DNA from: Lachancea thermotolerans CBS 6340
Lineage: Eukaryota; Ascomycota; Saccharomycetes; Saccharomycetales; Saccharomycetaceae
Assembly: GCF_000142805.1 (NCBI RefSeq)
Contig: NC_013083.1
Coordinates: 1,550,001 to 1,614,000, forward strand
Reading direction: 5' to 3'
Length of the DNA stretch: 64,000 nt
The notes under the pieces were generated by a model. That model saw only the letters and a program-made list of their open reading frames with translations, was not told the DNA's origin and did no database searches. The position numbers and the translations under genes were made by a program. Below, in pieces: positions 47,551-57,000 of the stretch (its first letter is position 1; each line of letters starts with the position of its first letter).

Positions 47551-48611
47551 TATTCAGGATGATAGAGGTGATGAATCAACCGCAACTAGAGACAATTGGT
47601 CCTGTGGAGTTGAGATACTGCGACTGCTAAGACGAACTTAGGTGGGTGTGGTACACCGATGGCTTCTTTTATAGACCAAATTTTCTTTCCAGATTTTCAC
47701 CTTAATTTTTCACATTATATTGGAAGTATGATTTGTATGGCAAGCTCAATAAACGTTGTTCTGGGTTGTGGGCTCCACGAGTACACACCGCGATCCCGTA
47801 ATTCAACAGCCGCATTCTGGCGTTTATGGAGCGGAGCCACCGACGCGGTGCTATCTGCCTCCTCGCGGCCCTACACACTTTTAGTGCATAATTTAGGAAT
47901 CGTGACTGAAGCGTAACTGAACGAGTCAATGCATCAAAGACTTGCATGGCTCTGCCCTGTCGCGTGCGGAAGCTGGGATTCTTGGCTGAAATTGGAATTT
48001 GACTCGTGTGGTGATTACGGCAGCAGGCGGCGCTGTGGCTTTCATCACGTGTTATTGCCTGACACGTGGTTCGTGATCATGTGATATGTGATATGTGATA
48101 AGGAAATAGTAGTCACGTGCATTAGAGACTCAACGGGCATCGCTAGCATGAGAGAGGGTCCGAGCTTTGGCTCGGCCTAGAGCTTGTCGGAGTTGACGCT
48201 TTGGGTCCTGCAGTGGTAGCGCTAGTTAGCGAAGTCGCCTTTGCACTTTCGGGTGCCTTAGGCTGCTGGCGGTGGCCCAAATCGCGCACTTAGCCCCGCT
48301 GCGAAGCTTGAACCGTAGAATTGTTAATTTGTTCCCATCCAGCTGTAGTGAAATGCTAGCAGCGTTGCTTTCTCCTCTTTGCTTGCTCCGCCAGAACCAT
48401 AAATTGGCAAGGTAGTGACAATTTTTTTAGTTTTGGAACTTGAACCTGTCTTTCGCAGTGCCAGCGTCACAATGGCAGTGCGCAATTACGGAAAACACAC
48501 AAACGCCCTTTGGCAATTCGCTCCCAGCAGGCGCTCCGGCATACCAGCTAAAACCATAAATATTGCTTCGATGACTAGGCCACCTTTTAAATACATACAT
48601 ACTGGTCGCCC
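47551..48611. other. SHM2 upstream region
   Basis: About 1.06 kb between the SHM2 start and the AGX1 3' end, with regulatory motifs listed separately. ATGTGAT occurs three times in tandem near 48079-48101. No gene is visible. Confidence 0.45.
47923..48119. promoter_or_regulatory. TGACTC and CACGTG cluster upstream of SHM2
   Basis: GAGTCA at 47923-47928 (reverse TGACTC), TGACTC at 48000-48005, and CACGTG at 48046-48051, 48063-48068 and 48114-48119. TGACTC is the core bound by Bas1 and Gcn4; CACGTG is the Cbf1 site. S. cerevisiae SHM2 is known to respond to Bas1/Gcn4, so this fits one-carbon control. It is a motif-based inference. Confidence 0.45.
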
Positions 48612-49724
48612 TTAGAGCGCCGCTTGCTTCAAAGCATCTATGCACTTCTGCAAATGCTTGAGCGAATCATTGCAGGCAGACTCGCCCATGTGACCTATAC
48701 GAATGTATTCGCCCTTGATATCCTTGTGGATGCCGCCTGCAATGACAATTCCCCTCGCCTTGAGCGCGGAAATCGCTGCTGGGGGGTCCTTCACGTACAC
48801 TGCCGTCAGCCCATGCGCGGAAACCGCGTCGTTCGCGCTGACAAGCTTCAGACCCATCGCGCCAGTCAGGTGGCTTTTGAACCACTCGCTAACTTCGCGA
48901 TGCTTTTCAATGCGTTTGTCCAAACCGTACTCCAGAATCTCACCGGTCGACTCTTTCAGAGCGTTGACTAGCTGGACTGCAGGTGTTGCGAAATAGGACG
49001 CCTGGCGCTTTTCGTAGTTTTGCATGATTGGGATCCATTTCTTCAGGCTAGTGAAGAACGTGTGCTGCTCTTCTTTTTGAAGAGCTACGCGAGTAGCACG
49101 CTGGCTCAACATTGAGATGCTGAGTCCTGGAGGGGCACCTAAAGCTTTTTGAGACGCTGTCAATGCGTAATCAATTCCCCAGGCGTCGAAATCAAGCGTT
49201 TCGCATCCAGCCGAGCACACGGCATCCACAACAATCAGCGTCTCGGGTGAAATCTCCTTGACTACTTCACAAATAGATTTGACATCGCTTAGCACTGCTG
49301 TTGATGTGTCCACGTGAGTGATTGTTATCAGTTTGTACGCGTCCTTTTTGAGGGCACTGCGGACTTCATCCAAAGGAACAACGTCGCCCAGAGGGGCGTT
49401 CAGCTTGCGCACCTCGGCGCCGTATGCTGTCAAACAGTCCGCAAAAGAGTCTGAGAAAAACCCAGTCGACAGTACTAGCGCCTTCTCTTCCGGGCAAATT
49501 AAGTTGGATGCGGTGATATCCCAGCCCAGCGTGCCTGATCCAGCTAGGACAACGGGCTGGGCGCTGTCCCCAGCCTTGAACAGTCGGCGCGTGTTCTTGA
49601 GCGTGTCAGAAAACTTCGCAACAAACTCCGGGCATGTGTGTGCAACGGAGGGAGTTCCCAACGCGTCTTGAACTCGCTTGCTGATAACAATGGGACCAGG
49701 TATTAGTAGGATATCAGTGGACAT
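48612..49724 (-). CDS. AGX1: alanine:glyoxylate aminotransferase
   Basis: A 370-residue fold-type I PLP aminotransferase (S. cerevisiae Agx1, 385 aa, YFL030W) that makes glycine from glyoxylate and alanine. The PLP lysine lies in LTASQKALGAPPGL. Substrate-binding segments include PGPIVISKRVQDAL at the N terminus, VVLAGSGTLGWDIT, and VDAVCSAGCETLDFDAWGIDYA. The C terminus ends KQAAL, without a clear PTS1. The gene sits between SHM2 and HAC1, mixing the two ohnologous tracks. Both AGX1 and SHM2 are glycine-supply genes, but the adjacency follows from ancestral order. Confidence 0.95.
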   Translation of the reverse strand: MSTDILLIPGPIVISKRVQDALGTPSVAHTCPEFVAKFSDTLKNTRRLFKAGDSAQPVVLAGSGTLGWDITASNLICPEEKALVLSTGFFSDSFADCLTAYGAEVRKLNAPLGDVVPLDEVRSALKKDAYKLITITHVDTSTAVLSDVKSICEVVKEISPETLIVVDAVCSAGCETLDFDAWGIDYALTASQKALGAPPGLSISMLSQRATRVALQKEEQHTFFTSLKKWIPIMQNYEKRQASYFATPAVQLVNALKESTGEILEYGLDKRIEKHREVSEWFKSHLTGAMGLKLVSANDAVSAHGLTAVYVKDPPAAISALKARGIVIAGGIHKDIKGEYIRIGHMGESACNDSLKHLQKCIDALKQAAL

Positions 49725-49891
49725 TTCGGATGGCGGTGTTCTCTGCCAGACTGGAGCTTCTTGGCGGAGGTCGAAGCTCTGGCAGGTTGTCTCCGGCTTA
49801 TATACCCCACATTAAGGTGCATTAAACTCACGACGGACGGAGGCGAGCTCGAATGGATGACTTAATTTCCTAGGATTGGCAATTGCGCCGG

Positions 49892-50743
49892 TCATCCGCG
49901 CTTCTTGGATATTTTTGACCTTATTTTTTCAAATTCTTCATCGTCGGGCTCAGCGTGCTTTCTACGTTTGTTCTTGCTCTTAGCTTGGCTCTCAAGCCTC
50001 GATATCAAAGAGTCAAACGAGTTTTTGTTCTTCTTTTGAATAGCCCTTTTCAGTTCTGCTTCGTCCGAGACAGCGTTCTTTTCCTCCATTTGCGAAAGCA
50101 TTTCCTCGGCGAGTTTTTCCTCCTTGGCAAGCTTTTTCTGAAGAGCCCTCAAGTACTTTTTCCTGTTCTTCGTCCAGCGCTCGAAGCTGCCGTCAGAGTC
50201 TGTGATCTCGCCTTTTTTCAACAGTTCGGAAACCAGATTGAAGAGATAAGCCTCGTCGCTTTCGTTGGCCTCTATGTGTGGCACTTCCTGGAAAAGTAGT
50301 GTAAACTGGTCTTCGTCCGGATTGTAGCGTTTTTTTACTTTGCCTTGCGCATTGGCTTGCCAGGAGTCGCGGATGTCCTGTGATTCATCAGTGCTGCCCC
50401 TGTACACGGCCTTGTCAGCTGCAATCGTGTCTTTGTTTATCGCAACGTCCATGTCGAAAAGGTCCTTCCAGTCTGCGAAATCTGAGCCTTTGAAACAGGC
50501 CTCGACGGAGCCTGTCTTGTCATAAGTCTCCTTGAACTTGTCGAGCACCTCGAACGCAAACTGTATCTTATGAAACTTCTCTTTGGCTTCTGGGGTCCAG
50601 TCTTTAGTCTTGTCTGGGTGGCAACGCAGCATAAGTTTCCTGTAACATTTCTTGAGCTCCTTCTCGGTGACCGACTTATTCACGCCGAGCACCTCGTAAG
50701 GGTCAATGTCAGGGAAAGGGATGTTGGTGTCACTGTCAGACAT
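49892..50743 (-). CDS. DNAJC9-like J-domain protein
   Basis: A 283-residue J-protein. The J domain lies at about 13-80 with the HPD motif at 42-44 (RCHPDKTKDWT). The rest matches the DNAJC9 layout, not other yeast J-proteins: FADWKDLFD after the J domain, YRGSTDESQDIRDSW, a short LFNLVSELLKKGEI, then a Lys/Glu-rich helix (LRALQKKLAKEEKLAEEML) and a C-terminal FDSLISRLESQAKSKNKRRK. Human DNAJC9 is a histone H3-H4 chaperone that recruits HSP70. I know of no clear S. cerevisiae orthologue, so this may be a gene lost there. It lies between AGX1 and HAC1, where S. cerevisiae has none. Confidence 0.8.
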   Translation of the reverse strand: MSDSDTNIPFPDIDPYEVLGVNKSVTEKELKKCYRKLMLRCHPDKTKDWTPEAKEKFHKIQFAFEVLDKFKETYDKTGSVEACFKGSDFADWKDLFDMDVAINKDTIAADKAVYRGSTDESQDIRDSWQANAQGKVKKRYNPDEDQFTLLFQEVPHIEANESDEAYLFNLVSELLKKGEITDSDGSFERWTKNRKKYLRALQKKLAKEEKLAEEMLSQMEEKNAVSDEAELKRAIQKKNKNSFDSLISRLESQAKSKNKRRKHAEPDDEEFEKIRSKISKKRG

Positions 50744-51091
50744 CTTGATGAACTTAGCTGCTCTTCCCTTAGGATTACAACACTAGAACGAACTACGTAT
50801 TAAAACCTGAGCTTTTCCAATTTGAAAAATGTATGCACTAACATGTGTCACTAAACAAAAACTAATATACAAACGTCGTGAGACGGCCATTTGCGCCTCT
50901 TCATGAACGACTATAAACCAACCAAGATACCTATCTTGAAAGAAAAGACTGAATGTTGGAGAGCAAAGGGCACGGTATTCGATCTGTTCACCAGTCGCAG
51001 CCCCAAGGGCGCGCCACATGCAACGTCTTACCGGCCAAGCTTCAAACTACAATCTTGACTTTCGCAATTGGACAAAACCACACCCACCATT
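50744..51091. other. DNAJC9-like / HAC1 intergenic region
   Basis: About 350 bp between the J-protein start and the HAC1 spliced stop; it holds the HAC1 3'UTR. No other gene is visible. Confidence 0.45.
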
Positions 51092-52010
51092 TCAGTTAAT
51101 GGTGATGAAATCATCTAATTCCAGGGGTAAAGAACCTGACTGCGCTTCGGGCAGGTCAAGCAGAGATGAGAAGGGAGCGAGATAATTGAGATGCGATCAC
51201 TGGTCAGGCGGAACAGGGGATAAACCAAACAACCACTTAAGGTGTTCGGTTAGGGCGGGGGAAAACTCTCACTATCGCAATTTCTCGAAATGTTTCCACT
51301 TCTCATGCTCTAAGAAGGCGGCGAATCACGGCTGGATCGCGCGTAGGGTCAAGGGCCCAGGAATTATCAGTCATGTCAAAAACGGGTGGCTCGTCTTCGT
51401 TGGTCGAGCTCGTTAGGTTTTCAGTATCGTTTGTGAGGAGAAGATTCCAGTTATTGACGTCAGGTACGCTATTATCGAAATTGAACTCCATGTTTGGTTG
51501 AGCCAAACTCACCTCGAAAGGCTCGTCAGAGACACTCTCGCGTTTGACTTGAGGTTGGCTCAAAGGTGACTCAAGCGCCGGAGAAGGCGACGACATCAAC
51601 GCGGACTGCGACACGGGGGTGCAGTTTACGTGTGAAGATGCATCCAGGGACTCCGGCGTCTTTTGGGAATCCAGCATGTGATCATGGAGAAGATCTCCGG
51701 AAGGTGAATCAGCCGCCGCAGGTTCCGTCGCTAGTGTTTGATACTCGTCATACATGATTCGAAGATTCATGTCATTCTTGACGAGTTCTTCCACTTTGAC
51801 TTGCGCAAGGATTTGTTCCAACAACCAAGCCTTTTTTTCAAGGTGCTGCAGGTGCAGTCTCTTTTTTTCCCTGCTTTGGTGTGCGGCTCTTCTATTTCTC
51901 AGTATGCGTTCAATACGTCTCTGTTCTTTCTCCTCTTTAGTCTTCGCTCTTTTGCGTGGGGGCAGCGTCGATTTGAAATCAACGGGTATGTCGTTAATGC
52001 TTGTGCTCAT
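51092..52010 (-). CDS. HAC1: Hac1 bZIP factor of the unfolded protein response
   Basis: Transcription factor of the unfolded protein response. The basic-leucine zipper is at residues 30-80 (RRIERILRNRRAAHQSREKK). Exon 1 is 51329-52010 and exon 2 is 51092-51147. The intron has no GT-AG ends; both Ire1-type cleavage sites are preserved: CCG|TGATT at the 5' site and CCG|AAGCGCAGTCAGG at the 3' site, the latter identical to S. cerevisiae. Unspliced mRNA codes for 235 residues ending VIRRLLRA. The spliced form codes for 245, with the 18-residue tail EAQSGSLPLELDDFITIN in place of yeast EAQSGLNSFELNDFFITS. A 5'UTR segment pairs with the intron, so translational attenuation is probably conserved. 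Confidence 0.95.
51148..51328 (-). other. HAC1 non-spliceosomal (Ire1) intron
   Basis: 181 nt, shorter than the 252 nt of S. cerevisiae. It is bounded by CCG before both cut sites. Removal shifts the frame to the long acidic tail. Positions 51199-51215 pair with the 5'UTR. Confidence 0.92.
51199..51215 (-). promoter_or_regulatory. intron half of the HAC1 attenuator helix
   Basis: On the RNA this reads TGTTCCGCCTGACCAGT. It can pair with the 5'UTR element at 52033-52050: 13 continuous base pairs, one bulged A, then 4 more. This is the arrangement that blocks HAC1 translation before splicing in S. cerevisiae. Confidence 0.85.
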
Positions 52011-52032
52011 TCTTTACTCTTTTGAATCTTTT

Positions 52033-52050
52033 TGTTCCGCCTGACTCAGT
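52033..52050 (-). promoter_or_regulatory. 5'UTR half of the HAC1 attenuator helix
   Basis: On the RNA this reads ACTGAGTCAGGCGGAACA, 23-40 nt upstream of the HAC1 ATG. It is complementary to the intron element at 51199-51215. Confidence 0.85.
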
Positions 52051-52471
52051 GCCCAGAGAGAGCTTGTTTTCCGACGTCTGAAAACTCCGGAAAGATTAAA
52101 ATCACCCTCCAGCACTGCTTTTATATCTGATTCTCAGGAAAAATTCTCAGGTTCTAAAAATGCTCTACTTAATACTATTTTACGAAAATCCCCATATGTA
52201 TCAATTTGGAAAGAACACGAATCATAAAACTGTCGTAGAGAAAGTTTTGGACGGACGTCAAACGCGAAACCACAGCCCCCCCTTGTATAAGGTGGTTTGA
52301 GGCTGATGTACCAGCGGTGCTGCACAGTGGTGGATATTGTTTCAGAGCGGCGAGAATAGCCGGACTCCTCGGCTGCGGGAAGTCGCTTGGCTGCGCGGCT
52401 TCTCCAGCCACATTGCGACAGCAGTTTGGGGTCTGGCTGTTTCATGTAGCTATGTTTTGTAGTGTGACATT
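52051..52471. other. HAC1 upstream / REX2 downstream region
   Basis: About 420 bp holding the HAC1 promoter and REX2 3' end. I did not find a clear unfolded-protein-response element. No gene is visible. Confidence 0.4.
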
Positions 52472-53443
52472 TTAGTCGAGCTTCTGCTTTTTGAGAGGTA
52501 GCTCTGTATCGGTGGAAGATCTTTTTGCTGCTGCAGCGGCGGTGTCTGTGACATTGGTGGGAGGATTCCCAGCAGCCTCTTCGGCCGTTTTTCCGACGGT
52601 AGTAGTAGCGGAGGCGACAGACTGCGCAACTTCCTCTATAACCATCTCTCTTCTGCGCCCTTCAACAAACTCCTGCGTTTCGCTACTGTTCTTCAAATAG
52701 TGGTCTTGATACCATTTGAGCTGCGCGATACTTTCCAGTATGTCAGCCCTGGCCGTGTGCGCACCCTTCTTACGCGGGAATACAGACGCTAGGTCTGGGT
52801 TGTGCCTGAATGAGACCTCCATAATGGTGCTCACATCGATAATTCGGTAAAACAGATGGTCAATGACCTTTGGGAACTCTCGCATCATGAATACTCGGTC
52901 CATGTGGACCGAGTTCCCCGCGAGGACACCCTTGCGCTCTGCAGGGATGTATTTTCTCAAATAGGCGAGCAACTCTTCTTCAACTTGCCCCGTAGTCTTT
53001 GTAGAGTCCAACACTTTTTGCGTGAGACCGCTAGAGCCGTGGTGGTCTATGCACCACTCGTTCATAGCGTCCATGATCTTCTTGTCGCAGTGTATAACGC
53101 TCTCGTACCCGGCCTCATCAATGATGTTCAAGTCTCCATCTGTGATGATGCAGCAGATTTCGATGATGTGGTCGTTTACGTGATCTAGACCAGTCATCTC
53201 ACAATCAACCCAAACGATAGGCCTTGAAATGGAGGGCGCCTCTTGCTTAGTATTTAACTCGCTACCGCTCATTCTGATTAATTTGACGAATTTTGGTGCG
53301 CTCGCTTTATGAGTCAAGTAGGGGTTCTTCTGTTTGTAAATATTGGACAACGCTGTCTTTTTGGTATTTTGCAGCAAGCGCTTGCTAGTTGATGCTGTTA
53401 GAATGGAGCGGGGAAGTCTTTTCTTAGCTATCGAGGTCCACAT
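52472..53443 (-). CDS. REX2: Rex2 oligoribonuclease
   Basis: DEDDh 3'-5' exonuclease (S. cerevisiae Rex2, 269 aa, YLR059C) that degrades very short RNA/DNA fragments and matures several small RNAs; mitochondrial in yeast. The first ATG gives 323 residues with a 57-residue basic leader (MWTSIAKKRLPRS...) that looks like a mitochondrial presequence. A second ATG at residue 58 (MSGSELNTKQ) would give 266 residues, the usual length. Catalytic residues: D80 and E82 in WVDCEMTGLD, D in VHMDRVFM, and H and D in HTARADI. The C terminus carries a Lys-rich PLKKQKLD, like a nuclear signal. Two protein forms from two starts are plausible. Confidence 0.92.
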   Translation of the reverse strand: MWTSIAKKRLPRSILTASTSKRLLQNTKKTALSNIYKQKNPYLTHKASAPKFVKLIRMSGSELNTKQEAPSISRPIVWVDCEMTGLDHVNDHIIEICCIITDGDLNIIDEAGYESVIHCDKKIMDAMNEWCIDHHGSSGLTQKVLDSTKTTGQVEEELLAYLRKYIPAERKGVLAGNSVHMDRVFMMREFPKVIDHLFYRIIDVSTIMEVSFRHNPDLASVFPRKKGAHTARADILESIAQLKWYQDHYLKNSSETQEFVEGRRREMVIEEVAQSVASATTTVGKTAEEAAGNPPTNVTDTAAAAAKRSSTDTELPLKKQKLD

Positions 53444-54065
53444 GCGGTTTTGTTCAAAAGCTAAAAGATCAATTTACCAGCGCTCTAAACTGAAGGCTCA
53501 AAAATACTTTCAATGCAAAATCCTGAGCTCTTTCCATTATTTGCGAGTAGCTTGTAAATTGCCCTTCCTTGTTCTGATGGTAACATAGACCCAGTCGTAT
53601 TTATTCCCTGGTCGGCCAGACGAGGTATCTCGAATTTACGCTTTCTACAAGACTGAAAAGACGAACAATAAAGTGTTTACAAAAGAACAGTTAACAATTT
53701 GGCTTTCGAAACGCCTCACAAAAGCGACTCACAGAGCCTCAGTTTGCTAATTTGTTTGTGCGGGGCGCGTTTTTTAATGCTGTTCTTTATGTGTTCGCAA
53801 CGGCACGGGTATTTTCATAGATATCAATTTCAATAGAAGTCCTGCCATTGCGCTGCAGGGAATATATACCACACAAGAACAACTAAACTAACTAAGGCTT
53901 TAGAAAAGTCTCTGAAGGTCGCTGACTTGACCGTATTAGTGGGCGTCGAGTTTCGATTTTCTTTATAGATTATCTCGAATTGATCTCGACCTGTTTTAGC
54001 ACTAGGCATTGCTAAAGGTACAAAAACAGAGTCCGCCAAACTCTAGACCACCGCTGCAAGCTGGC
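53444..54065. other. REX2/RIM15 divergent intergenic region
   Basis: About 620 bp, AT-rich, with no visible gene. Confidence 0.45.
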
Positions 54066-57000
54066 ATGATGGATCTCGGCTCTTTGTCAATTGGAGAGGG
54101 ACATGAGCAGCGGTCCGCTAGGAGCACCAGTCCCGATTCTGCAAACTCTCAAGTTACGTCCTTAGGCTCGCGTTCCGGTTCAACGCTGTCATATGATGAG
54201 TATTTGAAGCTGGCTACGGATACGAGCGCTAGTATACTACTTGAGCTTGAAATGAATGGAATAATCAGATACGTGAGTCCGATTTGGCATGACATAGTGG
54301 GCACCGACACAAGCGATGTTGTCGGTAAAGCTATTTCCGACATTCTTGTTGGCAGTGACCAGGACCGTAACGTATTTCAAAGAGCAGTTGACTTGATGCT
54401 TAGAGAGGATTGTAGTTATAGGGTTCGATTCCTAGTCGAGTCCGGAAACCAAAATCAGAGCGAAAACGTCATCGAAGCCGACTCTGAATCAACTGACATA
54501 GCTGCAAGAGACGAAAAAGGTATTATAGAATTAGAAGCACAGGGCATAGTGATTTCTGAAAGCTCAAAAAATCTGCCTACGCACTCAATGTGGATTGTTA
54601 AACCCTTTTGCGAGATGGGTGCTCTGGATAATCTTCCGCTTGAGCTAGTAAAGAGGCTTGGATTTGGCGCCACAATCTTTTCCCAGTATTTGACTCAGGT
54701 TGAAAGCTCTATGGTAACTGACGAAGCTGACTTACCCACTCCTAAAAATGAACTCTGCAGAGTTTGCGAGTCTCCGGTTCCGGCGTGGTGGCTCGAAACG
54801 CACTCCGAATCATGCATAGTTGAACATAAGATAGAAAGTATGGTGCAACTTCTTCACGACAAATTAGTGGAACGAAAGCTATTTCTGGAAGAAATGTTCG
54901 CTTCTCTTGAAGCAAACGATGGGCGCATCACGAACTACAAAGGCTTGCCCTTACCGAAACCTGAAGAAGGGATACTAGCTACAAGTGAGGGCAATTCAAT
55001 TCCCCATGGTTCTCAATCGCCTCTTGACATTTTCAAAAAGTCTTCAAACGCTAGAAAAAACTCGAGCTCAATATTTCAGAGCCTGAGTTTCCCCTTCAAA
55101 GAGTTAGCCGGACTTTTAGAACTTTGCGATGGTGCAATCAACACAAATACAAGCGAGCTCAGAGGAACAAGCAGTGCAAATCCCCTGGAAAACGAAAGTA
55201 TAAACTTATTTTACGAGTTCTCTCCTGCCACTCAAAGGAATATAGAGCAAGTGGTCAAGTGGAACTCTCAATCAGACAGCAAAAATCCAGCAGTGAATCT
55301 TCTCAAGTCTGACACTATGTTTTTGGCTTCTCAAAAAATTGAATACTTATTTCGACTGGATAACGCCATGCGATATTCCCTCAAGATCAAGAATGAGATT
55401 GATAACTACGTTTTGCAAATTATCCGCGAAAGAATAGAGCGAAATCGCCTCAACAGCATCAGCGACACCGAGGTTTTTCGGCCTATGACGAAGTCTCCCG
55501 TCTGCGTTACCGTCAACGGGAGTGAAAATGTTCCAGGAGGTAAAATTGCCTCGCCACAGCCCCAAAAGCCACAAGGTGAAATATTTTCTGATGCTTACGT
55601 TGGTACAGACGAAATACCGCGAGATACTTTGGGGCACACAGCTAGAAATTCGAGTGCTATGAGTGATAGCTGTTCGAATTCAAGGCCACTATCTCGCTCT
55701 GTTACGCCCAAGCAGACTCTGGCGGAGCATGATAAAACTCACGAGGAAACAAGACAAGAAGATGCAGAGATGTTTAAGTCGGCAACAGGTACCCCTAAAC
55801 TCGTGCTTCCTGAGCCAAATGTGCATCCTAAACTAAGCAATATACACGAGTTCACTCCAAGAAGAGACTCGCTAGCATCTTCTGCGGGTTTTAACACACC
55901 TTTATCCTCTCTTCAGAGAAATTTTGTCTCAAGGCCTCTTAACCAGAGCTTTGACCGCTCGCCAGTAACCTCCCCTTATGCTGCATCATCTGATTATTTG
56001 ACTCCAGAAACGCACACTGCTCTAGTACCAAAACAGCCGCTGTCCCCCCTTCTCTTGGCTACTAATCAGGCGAAACCAAGTACACCGAGCATTAAAGATT
56101 ATGATATCATCAAGCCAATTAGCAAAGGTGCATACGGCAGCGTTTTTCTAGCGAAAAGGAAAATTACAGGCGAATACTTCGCTATCAAGGTCTTGAAAAA
56201 GTCGGATATGATCGCGAAGAACCAGGTTACCAATGTTAAATCAGAGAGAGCCATTATGATGGTTCAAAGCAACAAGCCATATGTCGCTAGACTGTTTGCG
56301 ACATTCCAAAACAGAGGCAACCTCTTTTTGGTCATGGAATATCTGAGTGGAGGCGACCTCGGGACTCTCATCAAGATGATGGGAAGCCTTCCTGATAAGT
56401 GGGCCAAACAGTACATCAGCGAAGTTATTTATGGAGTTGCTGATATGCATGAAAGCGGAATTATTCACCACGATCTCAAACCTGACAATTTGCTGATTGA
56501 CCGCCGAGGCCATCTTAAGCTCACCGACTTTGGGCTCTCCAGGATGGGGCTGGTAACTAGACATACGGGTGTTAATCAAAAAGGGCGTTTGCTAACCAAT
56601 AGCCGGAAGGGAAGTGCGACTTCAGAGGAGATAAACCTCGGAGGCTCTTTCAAGTGGCAACTAAAATCCGACTCGCCTTCTTTAGCTAACGCGTTTGATA
56701 ACGTGGGATCTAAGGCCGAGCGATCAAATTCTAATTCCAGCTCTCAATCAATGGTCGACGCACCTCCCTTGCACAAGTCAGGCTCTCAACTCTCTTTCTC
56801 GATGACAGATATCTCGAGAGACAACACTCCACCACCATGCTCTCTGCATAGACACACGAATTCTAGTGTTTCAGAAAACTGGGAAAACAGTCCAACGCCA
56901 GATTATGCTTTGTACAATCCAGATGATTCAAGAACTGAGAAGAAATTTTTTGGCACTCCAGATTATCTTGCTCCTGAAACTATCAAGGGAACGGGAGAAA

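Noticed and set aside
47560-47640. GTGATGA upstream of SHM2 as a snoRNA C box
   Set aside because: No CTGA D box or terminal stem at a fitting distance.
48040-48120. CACGTG cluster near AT-rich sequence as a centromere (CDEI)
   Set aside because: No TTCCGAA-type CDEIII and no long AT-rich CDEII within range.
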